The position numbers and the translations under genes were made by a program. From Hofstenia miamia (Eukaryota; Xenacoelomorpha; Acoela): a stretch of 64,000 nt of DNA. The notes under the pieces were generated by a model, which did no database searches, was not told where the DNA came from, and worked only from the letters and a program-made list of their open reading frames with translations. Location of the stretch: assembly GCA_004352715.1 (NCBI GenBank), contig SCFE01000035.1, forward strand, positions 1,219,009 to 1,283,008, read 5' to 3'. How positions within the stretch are numbered: the first letter of the stretch is position 1; each line of letters opens with the position of its first letter. This document shows, in pieces, positions 46,601 through 56,008 of this stretch.

Positions 46601-48251
46601 ACTAGATTCTCCACTGAATATGAAGTGATTCAAATATTGAAGCAATAGCCCACACAAATAAACTCAAATGGAGAGAATGCTGTATACAGGTAGTTTATAA
46701 GCAATGTGTTGAAAAATAAAATTTACATTTTGAAATTTTGCATTGTTATAATATCCACTTACAAAACTCTATTTATGTTGTGTCACTTCAGTCAGCTGAT
46801 TTCATAATAAGTTTCTAACATAATCGAAACATTAAAGACATTTTTTGCAAAGATACTAAAATGGCTCAAAATAAGCCTAATGTTTCATGGACCTGCTAGG
46901 ACTTGACCCAACTTTTTCTGCCCAGGCCAAACTCTTGCTGCACAGGCTTAATAGCAAGCCCAGAAAGGTTACATATATTACTATTAATAAATATTGCACT
47001 ATACCTTATAAAATTGATATGGAAAATCAAAAAACACAAAAATGCAACTACAAAAACAAAGACTGATAAGAAAGATGTGGTGAATATCTGAACCCACATG
47101 TTGAAAGGCTTACCCTGTAAGGTTCCTCTCTTTTTACCAATACACCTCTGGTTTGATCTAATATGAATTTTTTACCTCTATCATATATCCTTATGCTAAA
47201 GTTGTCCAACTTGCCCTGATCTATATTGTGATGCTGTTTTTAGGTAGGAGGAGGCATGTCAATTGCCAATTATGATAAATACACAATGAGACATTTCACT
47301 ACATTTATGCCACACATGGGCGTATTTTCAAAAATCATGGAAAAGGCCACCCCATCACGATTCAAGGGAACTGTTATTGTAAACCCAATAGCACCTTCAA
47401 TCATAACTGCCGTGTTAGCTGTCATTGAAAAACTATTCAGCAAAAAGTTTAGTAGTAGAATTAAAGTAGCTACGTCCAACGACTTCAGGTAAGCAAAAAA
47501 TTATACTTCAGCCTTTTCTACTTTTAACTGAATAAACGATTTTCCAATGAGCGATTTCCGTTGTCCTAATATGTTATAATAGTTTCACCACAAGTAATTA
47601 GAGGCAAGTTTTTCTAATGGGGACATCTCAGTCGTGTTCAAATTGAGTCATCAAAAATGAAGCATAACCCCAGAAACAGAAAGAATTTTGAAAAAAGACC
47701 CACAAAGATGTCGCATCACTTTAGTTTTAAATATTCTTTCCGAAATACTTATTGACTTAACTGAAAAAAATCAATGTTGAAAACCCTTACGGGAGGAAAT
47801 ATTCCACTATGTCCCCTTCTGCCTTCGCTACTAGTAGTAATTACATTATTCAAAGATATATTTTCCGTTAGAGTGTATACCGGCTAAGCAAACCTCCCGC
47901 TGTTGCCATAACTCACTGAAAGTAAAACATAAAATTACTTATGCTTCAATGTATATAGCATAAATATTAAATAATCATTAAAAAATTAATTGAAATTAAC
48001 CAAATCAGACTGTAAATTTCCTAAGTAGCATGCTAACTTTTTGCATTTTACTTTGTTCATATAATTTTCTGTTTAGTGAATTATACGAGTTTATCGATAA
48101 AGACAATTTACCTCCAGAGTTCGGGGGAACTTTGGATGATGACATTTATGAAAGAGCTCGAAAATATATAGAAGAATGCGCGGAATTCGTTGAATCCCAG
48201 AGAAAGTTTGGCGTTTGCGGTGGCAAATATACTATCGTAGATAATATGTAA
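32975..48251 (+). CDS. CRAL-TRIO lipid-binding protein (alpha-tocopherol-transfer-like), 5' end missing
   Basis: Four exons (32975-33207, 37066-37243, 47244-47488, 48077-48251) join in frame to 276 codons plus TAA. The N-terminal CRAL-TRIO-N helix bundle is shown by EDPETRLDKCRELLAKLEE and KFLLRFLRCKKFDVGRA, the latter the hallmark of the family. The lipid-binding domain follows: IGLLPKPAKNGSMVMI, FKGTVIVNPIAPSIITAVLA, and LYEFIDKDNLPPEFGGTL, where P-x-E-[FY]-G-G is the conserved end of the fold. Family members (TTPA, TTPAL, CRALBP, SEC14-like) carry a hydrophobic ligand such as tocopherol, retinal or a phosphoinositide in the cytosol; the ligand cannot be told from sequence. Length approaches the usual 280-340 residues, so only a short first exon is missing, unless the in-frame ATG at 32987 is the start. 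Intron 3 is 10 kb and mostly transposons. Confidence 0.88.
33208..34177. other. CRAL-TRIO intron sequence
   Basis: AT-rich intron between the N-terminal-domain exon and the LINE tail. GGCTCGGCTCG (about 33815) and GCTCGGCTCG (about 34077) are short similar motifs. No coding content seen. Confidence 0.4.
34353..36353 (-). pseudogene. LINE reverse transcriptase and C-terminal region
   Basis: Complete set of RT motifs including the YADD catalytic core at 35221-35232. One in-frame TGA (35437-35439) and two A-run frameshifts separate the parts (36141-35437, 35436-35056, 34937-34353). The C-terminal region ends in GRSWIGFKFYNND. Confidence 0.88.
36354..37055 (-). pseudogene. LINE endonuclease domain (5'-truncated)
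   Basis: APE-type endonuclease that nicks target DNA to prime reverse transcription. GDWNLNYLN, TLIDYIALPENN and CPFSDHCII are the C-terminal catalytic blocks; the N-terminal half is missing. The sequence parallels the + strand copy at 59.3-59.7 kb (WVEITNPIKNSRFQKQ). Confidence 0.85.
37066..37243 (+). CDS. CRAL-TRIO gene, exon at the LINE edge
   Basis: Acceptor TTTATAG, donor gtaatt, phase 2 to 0. Encodes LKAIHESNIIGLLPKPAKNG to GNAVIEDYQ. The upstream 3' splice region is only 11-17 bases from the truncated end of an antisense LINE. Confidence 0.85.
37652..38964. mobile_element. Non-autonomous hAT element (1,313 bp)
   Basis: The left end CAGAGATGGAATCGGATCC and the inverted right end CAGAGACGGAATTGGATC differ by transitions. 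Flanking 8-mers GCGTGCTT (37644-37651) and GCGTGCCT (38965-38972) match at 7 of 8, the target duplication length of hAT elements. CCGATCC-type motifs cluster just inside each end, as expected for transposase-binding subterminal repeats. No transposase frame inside. Confidence 0.82.
39153..39859 (+). mobile_element. pogo-like element with psq helix-turn-helix remnant
   Basis: Both ends share GCGAATCCGATCA in inverted orientation, and TA lies outside each (39151-39152, 39860-39861). The left end repeats the motif in tandem (GGGGGCGAATCCGATCA, GAGGCGAATCCGATCA). Inside, ATG at 39547 starts MVRNYKRKAGSRAH, followed by one frameshift and LKAVETKVMSMSKAAKKFNV, the psq-type DNA-binding domain of pogo/Tigger transposases. 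The DDE domain is absent. Confidence 0.72.
40180..41930 (-). pseudogene. hAT transposase, broken (BED finger to dimerisation domain)
   Basis: Minus strand: a BED-type finger (SWKSFEVPKNDND, AACKHYFC, GRSNLLAHLAKC), where the second metal-binding Cys spacing looks altered; the N-terminal helical region and the conserved LTMDLWTEN block (41905-41261 is one open frame); a disrupted middle (40730-41230); LHLIASFMQPNLKSLSMI (40700-40353); and the C-terminal dimerisation domain (NPLVFWYYNRNPLPILNGIA, RRVFVAKASS). At least three frameshifts or stops. hAT transposases cut and paste elements with 8-bp target duplications, and three such elements lie within 5 kb. Confidence 0.82.
42068..42182. repeat. 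Two-copy tandem repeat (about 57 bp)
   Basis: TAGTTTCC(A/G)TAA(G/A)GTGTTAC ... GCTAATTGGAT ... CCGCTGAGATGC occurs twice in tandem, beside the hAT transposase remnant. It may be that element's subterminal repeat. Confidence 0.6.
42454..44391. mobile_element. Non-autonomous hAT element with perfect 8-bp target duplication
   Basis: Left end CAAGGGCGCCGCGAG and inverted right end CATAGGCGCCGCGAG (13 of 15 match), flanked by identical ATCGCTGC at 42446-42453 and 44392-44399. Both ends continue into a G-rich run (GGGGCAA). The interior is AT-rich without a transposase frame. The assembled length is inflated by a 573-bp exact duplication around one N. Confidence 0.88.
42880..44026. repeat. Exact 573-bp direct duplication joined by a single N (probable misassembly)
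   Basis: 42880-43452 and 43454-44026 appear identical, including the (AT)n at 43077-43103, with one N at 43453. Even the microsatellite length is the same, which argues for one sequence present twice in the assembly rather than a real repeat. Confidence 0.85.
44400..45201. other. CRAL-TRIO intron sequence
   Basis: AT-rich intron between two hAT-type elements. No coding or repeat structure recognised. Confidence 0.4.
45202..45459. mobile_element. hAT-like MITE (258 bp)
   Basis: Left end TAGAGCTCTGTGGTACC and inverted right end TAGAGGTCTGCGGTACC. Flanking 8-mers GTGCAATT (45194-45201) and GCGTAATT (45460-45467) differ only by two transitions. No coding frame. Confidence 0.7.
45460..47243. other. 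CRAL-TRIO intron sequence
   Basis: Nothing recognised between the MITE and the central CRAL-TRIO exon. Short frames here have no family resemblance. Confidence 0.4.
47244..47488 (+). CDS. CRAL-TRIO gene, central lipid-binding exon
   Basis: Acceptor TTTTTAG, donor gtaagc, phase 0 to 2. Encodes VGGGMSIANYDKYTMRHF through IEKLFSKKFSSRIKVATSND, the core strands and helices of the ligand pocket. Confidence 0.9.
48077..48251 (+). CDS. CRAL-TRIO gene, last exon
   Basis: Acceptor CTGTTTAG. Encodes ELYEFIDKDNLPPEFGGTLD and a helical tail, stop TAA. An AATAAA starts 7 bases after the stop. Confidence 0.9.
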
Positions 48252-48257
48252 TAGGTT

Positions 48258-48263
48258 AATAAA
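48258..48263 (+). terminator. Candidate polyadenylation signal
   Basis: AATAAA immediately downstream of the CRAL-TRIO stop codon, implying a very short 3' UTR if used. Confidence 0.45.
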
Positions 48264-49708
48264 CTTGAAAAATTTTGTAAAAGATATTTGATTACATTTA
48301 ACGGCAGTTTAAACGTGTTTTTCATTTGTTATAGCTTTTTCAAGACAAATAGGAAACTTGCTTTTAAAGGTCGCAAAGCTATAATGGGATCATTGGTTTG
48401 TTTTTATGCTAAAATTAGTATAAAGAGCCTAACTTTATTTTGAAGGCATCTTATATTTTATATAAGGAAGTATACAAACACTGCATCATACTGTATATTA
48501 AAAATCTGTACCTATGGAAAGCGTATAAAAATTTACTAAAATATACTTTTTTGACATATAGTAACATGAATATATGATTAATACCTGGATTCAACACTGA
48601 TTTTGAGCTTAGAACAATACCGAATAGATTCCCGGGGTTGTTGGATAGTAATCACTACGTTATTAATACGTAAGCATTTACGTTCGTTGGTTAATACCGG
48701 CCTAAGCTTAAACCAGTGTCACATCCATTTTTAGAATTACGATTAATATAATCTGTAGAAGAAAGCATTTTAATATAAAAAACAAAGCTAGCTGAAATAT
48801 AGTAATACATTACAAATGCAGGTATTAACCATACTTTACTTGAAGAAAATTTATGTCATCCGGTTATGTAATCTTAAAACTACATATAAAAGATTTTGTG
48901 CAAGATTTACTTCTCTTACGTCAATGATAGAGCCGTCGCTGATCCAGGAATATTTTTCGAGGAAGCAGCTGTTGTTCATTACTATAGCAACCAAAAAAGC
49001 ATCAAAGTCAAAGGAGCAGAAATATCCTTTAAGGACAAATTAGATATTTGTAGAAAATTGAATCCCTGTATATTCTATAAATAATAATGTCATGTCCAAA
49101 ATTACAATTAGCAACATGTTGTGATTCGATGCAAAAATCGTAGCTCTTCATTAGGAATTTTCAACAAGAGAATATTGTGAACAACATGGAATTCTTGAAA
49201 TTGTTTGTACAAGTGACATGTTTAACTTGAACTTCATTTTAGCTTTTTAGCCCATATCTTTTCTGTCTTGAATGTTTTGGTTGTAGTTGTCGATCGACAG
49301 ATAGTGAAAGGAAGACTTCTTACATTTTTCGACGAATAAATCCACCCACTCCCTAATCAGCGTAACTTATGTTAACAGCCAATCGTTCATAATACAGCAA
49401 TTCGCTCATCGAGCAAAAGTCATAATTATCAAGCTTACGTCATTCCTCAGGAAGGTCCATACCTCACTAGAAATTAAGTTATATATCGCTACAATAACTG
49501 CAAAATTGTACGATAGGTGCAAAAGTATGGGAAAAAATTGACGAAGTGAAGGGCAAACATTTGTTGCCCTACTCATTTTTCCCCCTCGAGCTGAAGTCAC
49601 ATATAAATATACGTCTTTGTAATAAAAGTAAAACTGAGAAGGAAACAGTAAATATCAATCTACTACAAGTGCTTAAACATTTGACCTCGTTTCCCAACCC
49701 TTGAGTGT
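48264..49708. other. Intergenic, nothing supported
   Basis: AT-rich sequence. Overlapping short frames at 48816-49084 have no recognisable domain or splice context. Confidence 0.4.
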
Positions 49709-50343
49709 ATAACCAGGGTCAAAGTAACCCTGTGTAATAGTAATTTTTTGTTGTGGGGAGACTATCATTGTCTTTAAGCTGCGTCTGCTCAGAATATAGC
49801 AATGTAATGGTTCGTTTACGTAAAATTTGGTTTCTTTCTAACAATGACTGAAAATATTCTACCTAAAGCAAAATTTTTTCAGCTGTGTCAAAATGACCTT
49901 GATCATGCATATCTAAATACAAAAGAATTTTTAATCATATAAGTGTTGCTTTAATTCACAAAAGTATGTTCATAAATACTCTTTTTCTTCCATCCAAAAT
50001 GACAAGATACATGAAGAAACATGGAAAGCCCAAAATGATAATAGACTAAGGATGCTATTGTTTTTTGTAATCAGTTGAGTCATCGTTACAGTGTACAGAA
50101 CCATACTAATTATTGAACAATAGTTTTTTCATCATATTCTTAATTCAGCTAGATCTACAAATCAGTTTCTGTCACTTGAAAGACGAAAACGAACAGGTGT
50201 TATAGTTGTAAAGAATGAATCTGTAAAATTCAAATGACATCCTTATTTAAACATGTTTTCAATAAATATTAATTAGCTTCCTGATAAGTTGGCCACATTG
50301 TAAAATTATTTTTGAATAGTAGGGTCAAATTAACCCCGGTTAT
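49709..50343. mobile_element. Possible MITE bounded by inverted ends
   Basis: ATAACCAGGGTCAAAGTAACCC (49710 on) and the inverted right end ATAACCGGGGTTAATTTGACCC are similar and are themselves partly palindromic. No clean target duplication, and the interior is non-coding. Confidence 0.45.
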
Positions 50344-50929
50344 GCAAACGTGTCAGAAAAAAGCTTAAGCATTTAAAGGTTAAATATTGGGAACTTTAGG
50401 CGGGATATAATAAATACATTCAAGCAAACTCAAGTGATAGGTTTTCAATCCTGTATACAAATAAATGGTAGGTTTAAGTGATATTTTCCTATGAGGCACT
50501 TGAGAACAATCCATGAAAATTTTTCAGAATAAATTTTGATTGAATTTTTTTCCTTGAATGTTTAGTTATTTTAATATATTACAATATAGTAATTGAACTA
50601 TAGTTTGATCACTTTGATCACACCGACATTTGAGGTAATACACTTTAAGTAGATTGGTGTATTCATTAAAGGCTTATCTTGAATGTTCAATGGAATTTAG
50701 AAGAGTAGTAAAATGTTTCTATGGTCTAGGATAAGATATTCCTCATTCTGTTAAGTATTTACATTTTGTAATTTAGACTTAAATGCAGTTATATTATAAA
50801 ATGATTTGAACTATTTTCAAAAATATCAGGTGAAACTAAATTGGGCATCAAGATATCAGTAAGCAATCAGAGCTTTAATAAGATTAATGAATACAGAAAA
50901 TTCTCAAACACATTTCTACATCCACAATG

Positions 50930-51380
50930 TTATATAAATATAAATTTCCTTTCTTCAATATAATTAACAACAATTGCCCATATAACAAAAATGACTTTCT
51001 TCGTGTAAAATTAATCAATAAACAAAACAAAAGAACTCTTATAATTGAACTAATTAGAAATAGGAAGCGAATAATTTCTAAGCACAGCTATAAATATATG
51101 GAATGAATTACCAAAATACATCAAATAAATAGATAAAAAATTGATACTAAGAAATGTTTTTACACATTAATACGAAAAATCTTAAGCTGCGAAGTTATAA
51201 ATTTTCGTTTTGTTTTACTTTATTTTGTATTTCTTTTCTGGATACTTTCAGTATATTTATGCTTAAAGTTTTTTTGTATATATGTTTGCTACGCATTTTT
51301 GTACTGTGACGAAAGCATTGCAATACAATTAGTATAATATCACGATTCGAATGAGATTCGTGCACACATCGTAATTTTAT
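50930..51380 (+). mobile_element. LINE 3' fragment
   Basis: Degraded ORF2 C-terminus (NDFLRVKLINKQNKRTLIIE) followed by a 3' UTR (51195-51380) matching that at 27400-27660: TTTTGTACTGTG, GTATAATATCACGATTCG, CATCGTAATTTT. Confidence 0.65.
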
Positions 51381-51381
51381 T

Positions 51382-51500
51382 ATAAATTTAACATAGTAAG
51401 CAGTAACCGATCAGAGTACTGGTTGATCAAGTTTGTTTATTCACTCCTGAGCACTTGATCGACCAGCAATCTGGCAGATTAATTCTTACTATGTAAAATG
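51382..51500. repeat. Imperfect foldback repeat
   Basis: ACATAGTAAG ... CTGGTTGATCAAGT on the left mirrors ACTTGATCGACCAG ... CTTACTATGT on the right. It lies directly at the end of a LINE 3' UTR and may be a MITE inserted there. Confidence 0.6.
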
Positions 51501-52343
51501 TATATGCACAATAGAGTACGATCGATGGTTCAAATACTCATGTAAAAATGCTTAAGATTGGCCAAAATTGATCGAGCTATACCCTGCCGAAGTAGGCAAA
51601 CTCGACAAAATGGATTTAGCTAAGTTGATCTGGGGTTTTTGGCTTTTGGACGTTCAGATGAAATCTTCCTCTAGTGCTGCTCTTTCGAATGAGCTATAAA
51701 CTTCCAAAATCCATGGAGTAGAACATTAGTAACAAAATTTCTCATTTTGGCTGTCTTCCTCGAGCCATATTTTTTTCTAATAACGGTCGAATCGTCTCTA
51801 GCCAATGGCTATTAGCCAATCCGATTCCAGATAAATTTTAGCCAATGGGATTAATGTTTTAAAGCGACGGAAGCAAACAGACAGTAACGGTTGGGCTCAC
51901 TCTCAACTCTCTTCAGTCGAATAATTTAACATATTGGATTTTACACTTAACGTGAGGCTAATTATATTTCATACAATTTAGAGCAATCAATTGCCGAAAA
52001 TTAAAATAATATTGTCGACACATGCGGAAATATATTGTTTGCCATTCATAGGATTTTAATTACTGATTTCAGTGGTATGGAATGAATTAATTTGTTCAAT
52101 TGCATAAAATATTTTATCAAAATATATCTCAATATGGATATGTAACCTTTGTCAACTGATAGAGGCTGCAAGTTTATATGGAGGTCTAAGAGTTCCTGCA
52201 CATTGTGTGAATGCTATCTACGTGAAACCAGAAAAATTAAATCCTACAATATCGTGACAAAATGTTATATATTTCATTACATCCCTATATCCACTAATTT
52301 CCATGATACGTGTAACTTACTCTCTTAGAGGCTTCAGTTGTTA
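51501..52343. other. Intergenic, nothing supported
   Basis: AT-rich with no coding frame. A somewhat GC-richer patch around 51,640-51,920 (GCCAATGGCTATTAGCCAAT) contains short internal repeats but no recognised element. Confidence 0.4.
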
Positions 52344-52432
52344 CAGCTGCACGGAACAAATGCATATTTTACAATTCAATAAACAATTAAACAGCTGAGA
52401 ATTTTGAAATATGCATTTGTTCCGTGAAGCTG
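52344..52432. repeat. Hairpin with 34-bp near-perfect arms
   Basis: CAGCTGCACGGAACAAATGC at the left is mirrored by GCATTTGTTCCGTGAAGCTG at the right; the arms (52344-52377, 52399-52432) differ at very few positions around a 21-base loop. Confidence 0.75.
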
Positions 52433-52489
52433 AAAAGAGTCTAAAAAGTGAATGACTTTTTAAATACAACTAAAACCCATCTTTCTTTA

Positions 52490-52620
52490 TGGTTGATGCA
52501 CGAGTCTCATTCAAATCAGGATATTACGCTAATTATACTAATTGCCATGCTTTGTTCACAGTACAAAAGTGCGTCACAAACATAAACACAAAAACATTCA
52601 GCAAAAAGATATGCAGAACG
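52490..52620 (-). mobile_element. LINE 3' UTR fragment, inverted
   Basis: Reverse complement reads CACTTTTGTACTGTGAACAA, AAGCATGGCAATTAGTATAA and GATTTGAATGAGACTCGTGC, the same 3' UTR as at 27.5 and 51.3 kb. Confidence 0.65.
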
Positions 52621-53079
52621 CACAAATAAATATTACAAACTACATTGAACCTATGACTTCTCGTTTTTGCTTTGTACTATAGTACAGATCATAAATTTTA
52701 TAACCTCTCCAGTTATATTCGAATAATTCGGGCTACACGATTTGAATATATGATATCTTAGTTTAAATGGTTCTTAGAAATTTTGCTATCTAAATTTTTT
52801 TAGACAGTTCATTGCATTTTCCATGGCTTGCTTCTTTAAAATTAGGAAGTTTTTTACAAGAACTATATAACACATACACAAAGATTTCCTATAAATTTTC
52901 ATTATAAGCTTTGAAAATTTTCATTTTCATTCATCGTATTTCAAATTTTATTAGATACTTTCTTGTCAATTCCGGTGGATAATGTGTAAGCATAAGCTGA
53001 GTGAACTAAACCTAGGGTATGACTACATTGAATTTCTGCATTAAAACTTAAAATGTGTCAAAATAACCTATTGGATTAA

Positions 53080-53410
53080 ATGAGACTGTTGGTTCACTAC
53101 AATGCTGTCTAATTGTTTATAGGAATTTTGATTGCACTCGAAATTACCACCTAAATATTTAAGATGAGTAACTTGCTTTATATTTTGCGCATTAATACGT
53201 AGTGAAAATTTGGATTTTTGTTCTACCATTTTGCCTCTTATTATATAAATTTGTGTTTACGTAATCTGTGTGATGCATAAAAATTAGCTAGTATTGCACA
53301 AGTTTTTTCAATTATGCTCATTGAATTATCTACAGAATTACTCAAGTCATATATTATTTTGTATTGTAAAAATGTCATAAGTAATATTTTTATTAAAATA
53401 ATTTACGTAA
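53080..53410 (-). mobile_element. LINE RT C-terminal fragment
   Basis: Minus strand encodes DLSNSVDNSMSIIEKTCAIL and ANFYASHRLRKHKF, then (frameshifted) THLKYLGGNFECN. This is the region just after the YADD core in LINEs (cf. HRLRINTKK and FKYLGVIID in the copy at 35 kb). Both ends are truncated. Confidence 0.65.
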
Positions 53411-53882
53411 CAATTAAAAAGCAATTGAACCAAAATGGTCTTAAACATAACAAGAAGTTAATGAAAAATTAATTTTTCGACACATCAATTAAAATATAGA
53501 AGAATTTACCTAAGTCTTAAAACGAATTAATAAATAATGAGTATTTAAAAACGAAATTAAAAAATGCTTCTGTAGTTTTACAAAGGAAAAGCTTGATAAC
53601 AAATGAAGAAGTCTTAAATTGTATAATACTGGTTATTCAATAGACCTCATCTAAATTCATTTGTATTGCTAGTTAACACTATCTAGAGTTGTAAACAGTA
53701 TATGATATTGTACAAAGCAATTCTAAATATAGACATTTTCTGTTTCTTTCTATTTGGGAAGCATAATGGGTGAAGCTGCTACTCACTCAGTTTTAAATAA
53801 TTTAGGCATCGCAAAAACAAACTAATTAAGCAAAATGAAATGTTAACGATTAAATTCATGGATAACTAAAAGCTGATTGAAG

Positions 53883-54290
53883 TTAAGATAAGATATTCCT
53901 TATTCAGATATTTTCAATTATAAGACTGGTTATTATCTGAATAGCACCAAGAGTGATAAAAATAACTAATATTTACAAAAAATAACTAGACTGCAAAAAA
54001 TCTGTACTGCTCAGACTACGGAAATTAATTGCGCGCTATTTGTACAATGTTTATTGTAAAATTTGAATCCTAGCCATGATTTACCCAAAATGAATTTTTC
54101 TTTCAACATAAATGTTTCAATTCTCTCTTAGGCTTAACTGCACTCTTAATCATTTTCATTTCATTTGGTAATCGATTCAAATTGCGAATTGCTACATTAA
54201 TAAACGACTGTTGTTTGATTTTTTACGAAATTTAATACTAATATAATTAGTTCTTCTATTGTGCATATTACAAAAGTATGAAAATGATAT
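53883..54290 (-). mobile_element. LINE 3' fragment (AAGATAAG-tail family)
   Basis: The tail AAGATAAGATATTC and 3' UTR TTATTCAGATA match the copy at 29.4 kb. The C-terminal coding part (54060-54240) corresponds to the same SFIN-x-AI and WLGFKF region as the LINEs at 29.4 and 34.2 kb. Confidence 0.65.
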
Positions 54291-56008
54291 TGAATTATAA
54301 GTCAAAGCAATTTATTGCATAAAATATTTGGTACAAAACTATAAACTAAAACCTATTTACAAAATAATAGTAACATATACATATATAATTGTGTGGTGTG
54401 TGTTTGTTGGGGATTTGTGTGTGTGTGTGTGTGTGTGTGTACATTATCCAGGATCATACGAAATTTTCGAAGGAGTGTAGTGTATTATTGTCATTAAGTA
54501 TGCATTGTCTGTGAAAGAGAAATGTTTGCACTTTTTTCCTAAATTTTCTGTAGTTAATTTCCATTTTAATTTCATGGTCTAAGTTATTCCAAATTTTAGT
54601 TGCTATGAGGTGAAAACTATTTGAATGTTTATCTAAACATAAAATTTTTTGAGAACGTTCATTTAACTTAATATATTGTTTTAAAAATGAAAGAGAAGGT
54701 GTACCAGATTTACACTTAAATAATATTGATACCATATGCATTTGAATTCTGTAATAAGGAGCTAATATTTTATATTGAATTCGATAGACGGATGAACTGT
54801 CATGTTTTTGCGCAAAGTTAAGTGCTTTAAGAAACCAATTGAAAGTTTTAGACAGAAGTATGCGATATTTTGAATTTATGTTTGTAAAGAGAAATTAGCA
54901 ATACTGAAAATGAGATAAACAAAAAGAATTTATTAATTGTTTGTGATATATATTTGAGACGTTTCGCAGATGGTAAAGATACCTAACTCCAGAAGCCATT
55001 TTTTTAATTTTAGTCATTAAAAATTGTTCGAAATTTAAATCATTGTCAATCTCAACACCTAAATAATTTATTGATTCACTTTGCTTTATTGGTACTTGAT
55101 TTATATTTAGTTCAATGTTTTTTGTGAGATTTTTAAATGTTTTAGGCGAGAAAATTATAAATTGTGTTTTTTCAATATTTACTTTCAATTGATTATTTGA
55201 GAAATACTTTGTTAAATGTTTGATGTCATTTTGGAGAATTTTTGTAGCATTAAAGGCATTTACATTAGTACTTATGAGACAGGTATCGTCCGCATATTGA
55301 TAAATATTACTGTTTTTTATCTGTTTCATTATATCATTTACGTAGAGTGAGAATAGGATGGTGCCAAGAACTGTGCCCTGAGGTACCCCAAGGTTAGTTG
55401 TAATACATTTTGATTTTGTGCCATTAAGTATAACTCGTTGCTGTCGATTTATAAGGAAGTTCATTATCAAATTTATAGCGTTGTCATCAAAATTATAATG
55501 CATTAATTTGTCTTTCAGTATGTCAAAGTTCATTGAGTTAAACGCTTTGCTCAAATCGAGAAGGGCAACACAACTACATTTATTAGAAGCTAAATTAGAT
55601 TTTATTTGCTGTGATATTGACAAAATTGCATCTTGAGTGCTAAACCCATTACGGAAACCAAATTGTTTTTTCGAAAGAATATTTTCAGATATCAAATATG
55701 CATTTATTTGATTATTTAGTAATTTTTCAAATAGTTTACTGAAAGGATGGCCAATGCAAATTGGTTTATAATTTTGTGCGTTTAGAGGATCGCCTTTTTT
55801 ATATATATGGCTTATGTCTGATTTCTTAAATATATCAGGGAATTCATTATCAATAATACATTGGCTAAATGCGAATAGACGATGTTCACTAAAGATATGA
55901 AAATGACGTTTAATAATAAAGATGGAAGATTATAGGATGCAGTTGATTTATTTATGTCTAAATTTTTATTATGGTTTCTAGTTCATTTGCATTTACGAGT
56001 CTAATAAT
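54291..56008 (-). mobile_element. LINE copy D1 (RT nearly intact)
   Basis: From about 55860 to 54454 the minus strand is one frame broken only by a TAA at 54895-54897. RT motifs: KKGDPLNAQNYKPICIGHPF, KKQFGFRNGFSTQDAIL, ALLDLSKAFNSMNFDILKDK, GVPQGTVLGTILFSLYVNDI, YQYADDTCLIST, KTQFIIFSPKTF and INYLGVEIDNDLNF. The C-terminus (HMVSILFKCKSGTPSLSF) and 3' UTR follow. The 5' end is truncated in the region before RT and abuts the 3' tail of copy D2. Confidence 0.88.
54410..54440. repeat. (GT)n microsatellite
   Basis: GT dinucleotide run beginning after GGGGATTT, in the 3' UTR of the following LINE. Confidence 0.9.

Noticed and set aside
48606-48720. Possible inverted repeat GAGCTTAG ... CTAAGCTTA
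   Set aside because: Arms are too short and mismatched, with no target duplication.
48816-49084. Two overlapping + strand frames
   Set aside because: No domain, no splice context and two competing frames; probably chance.
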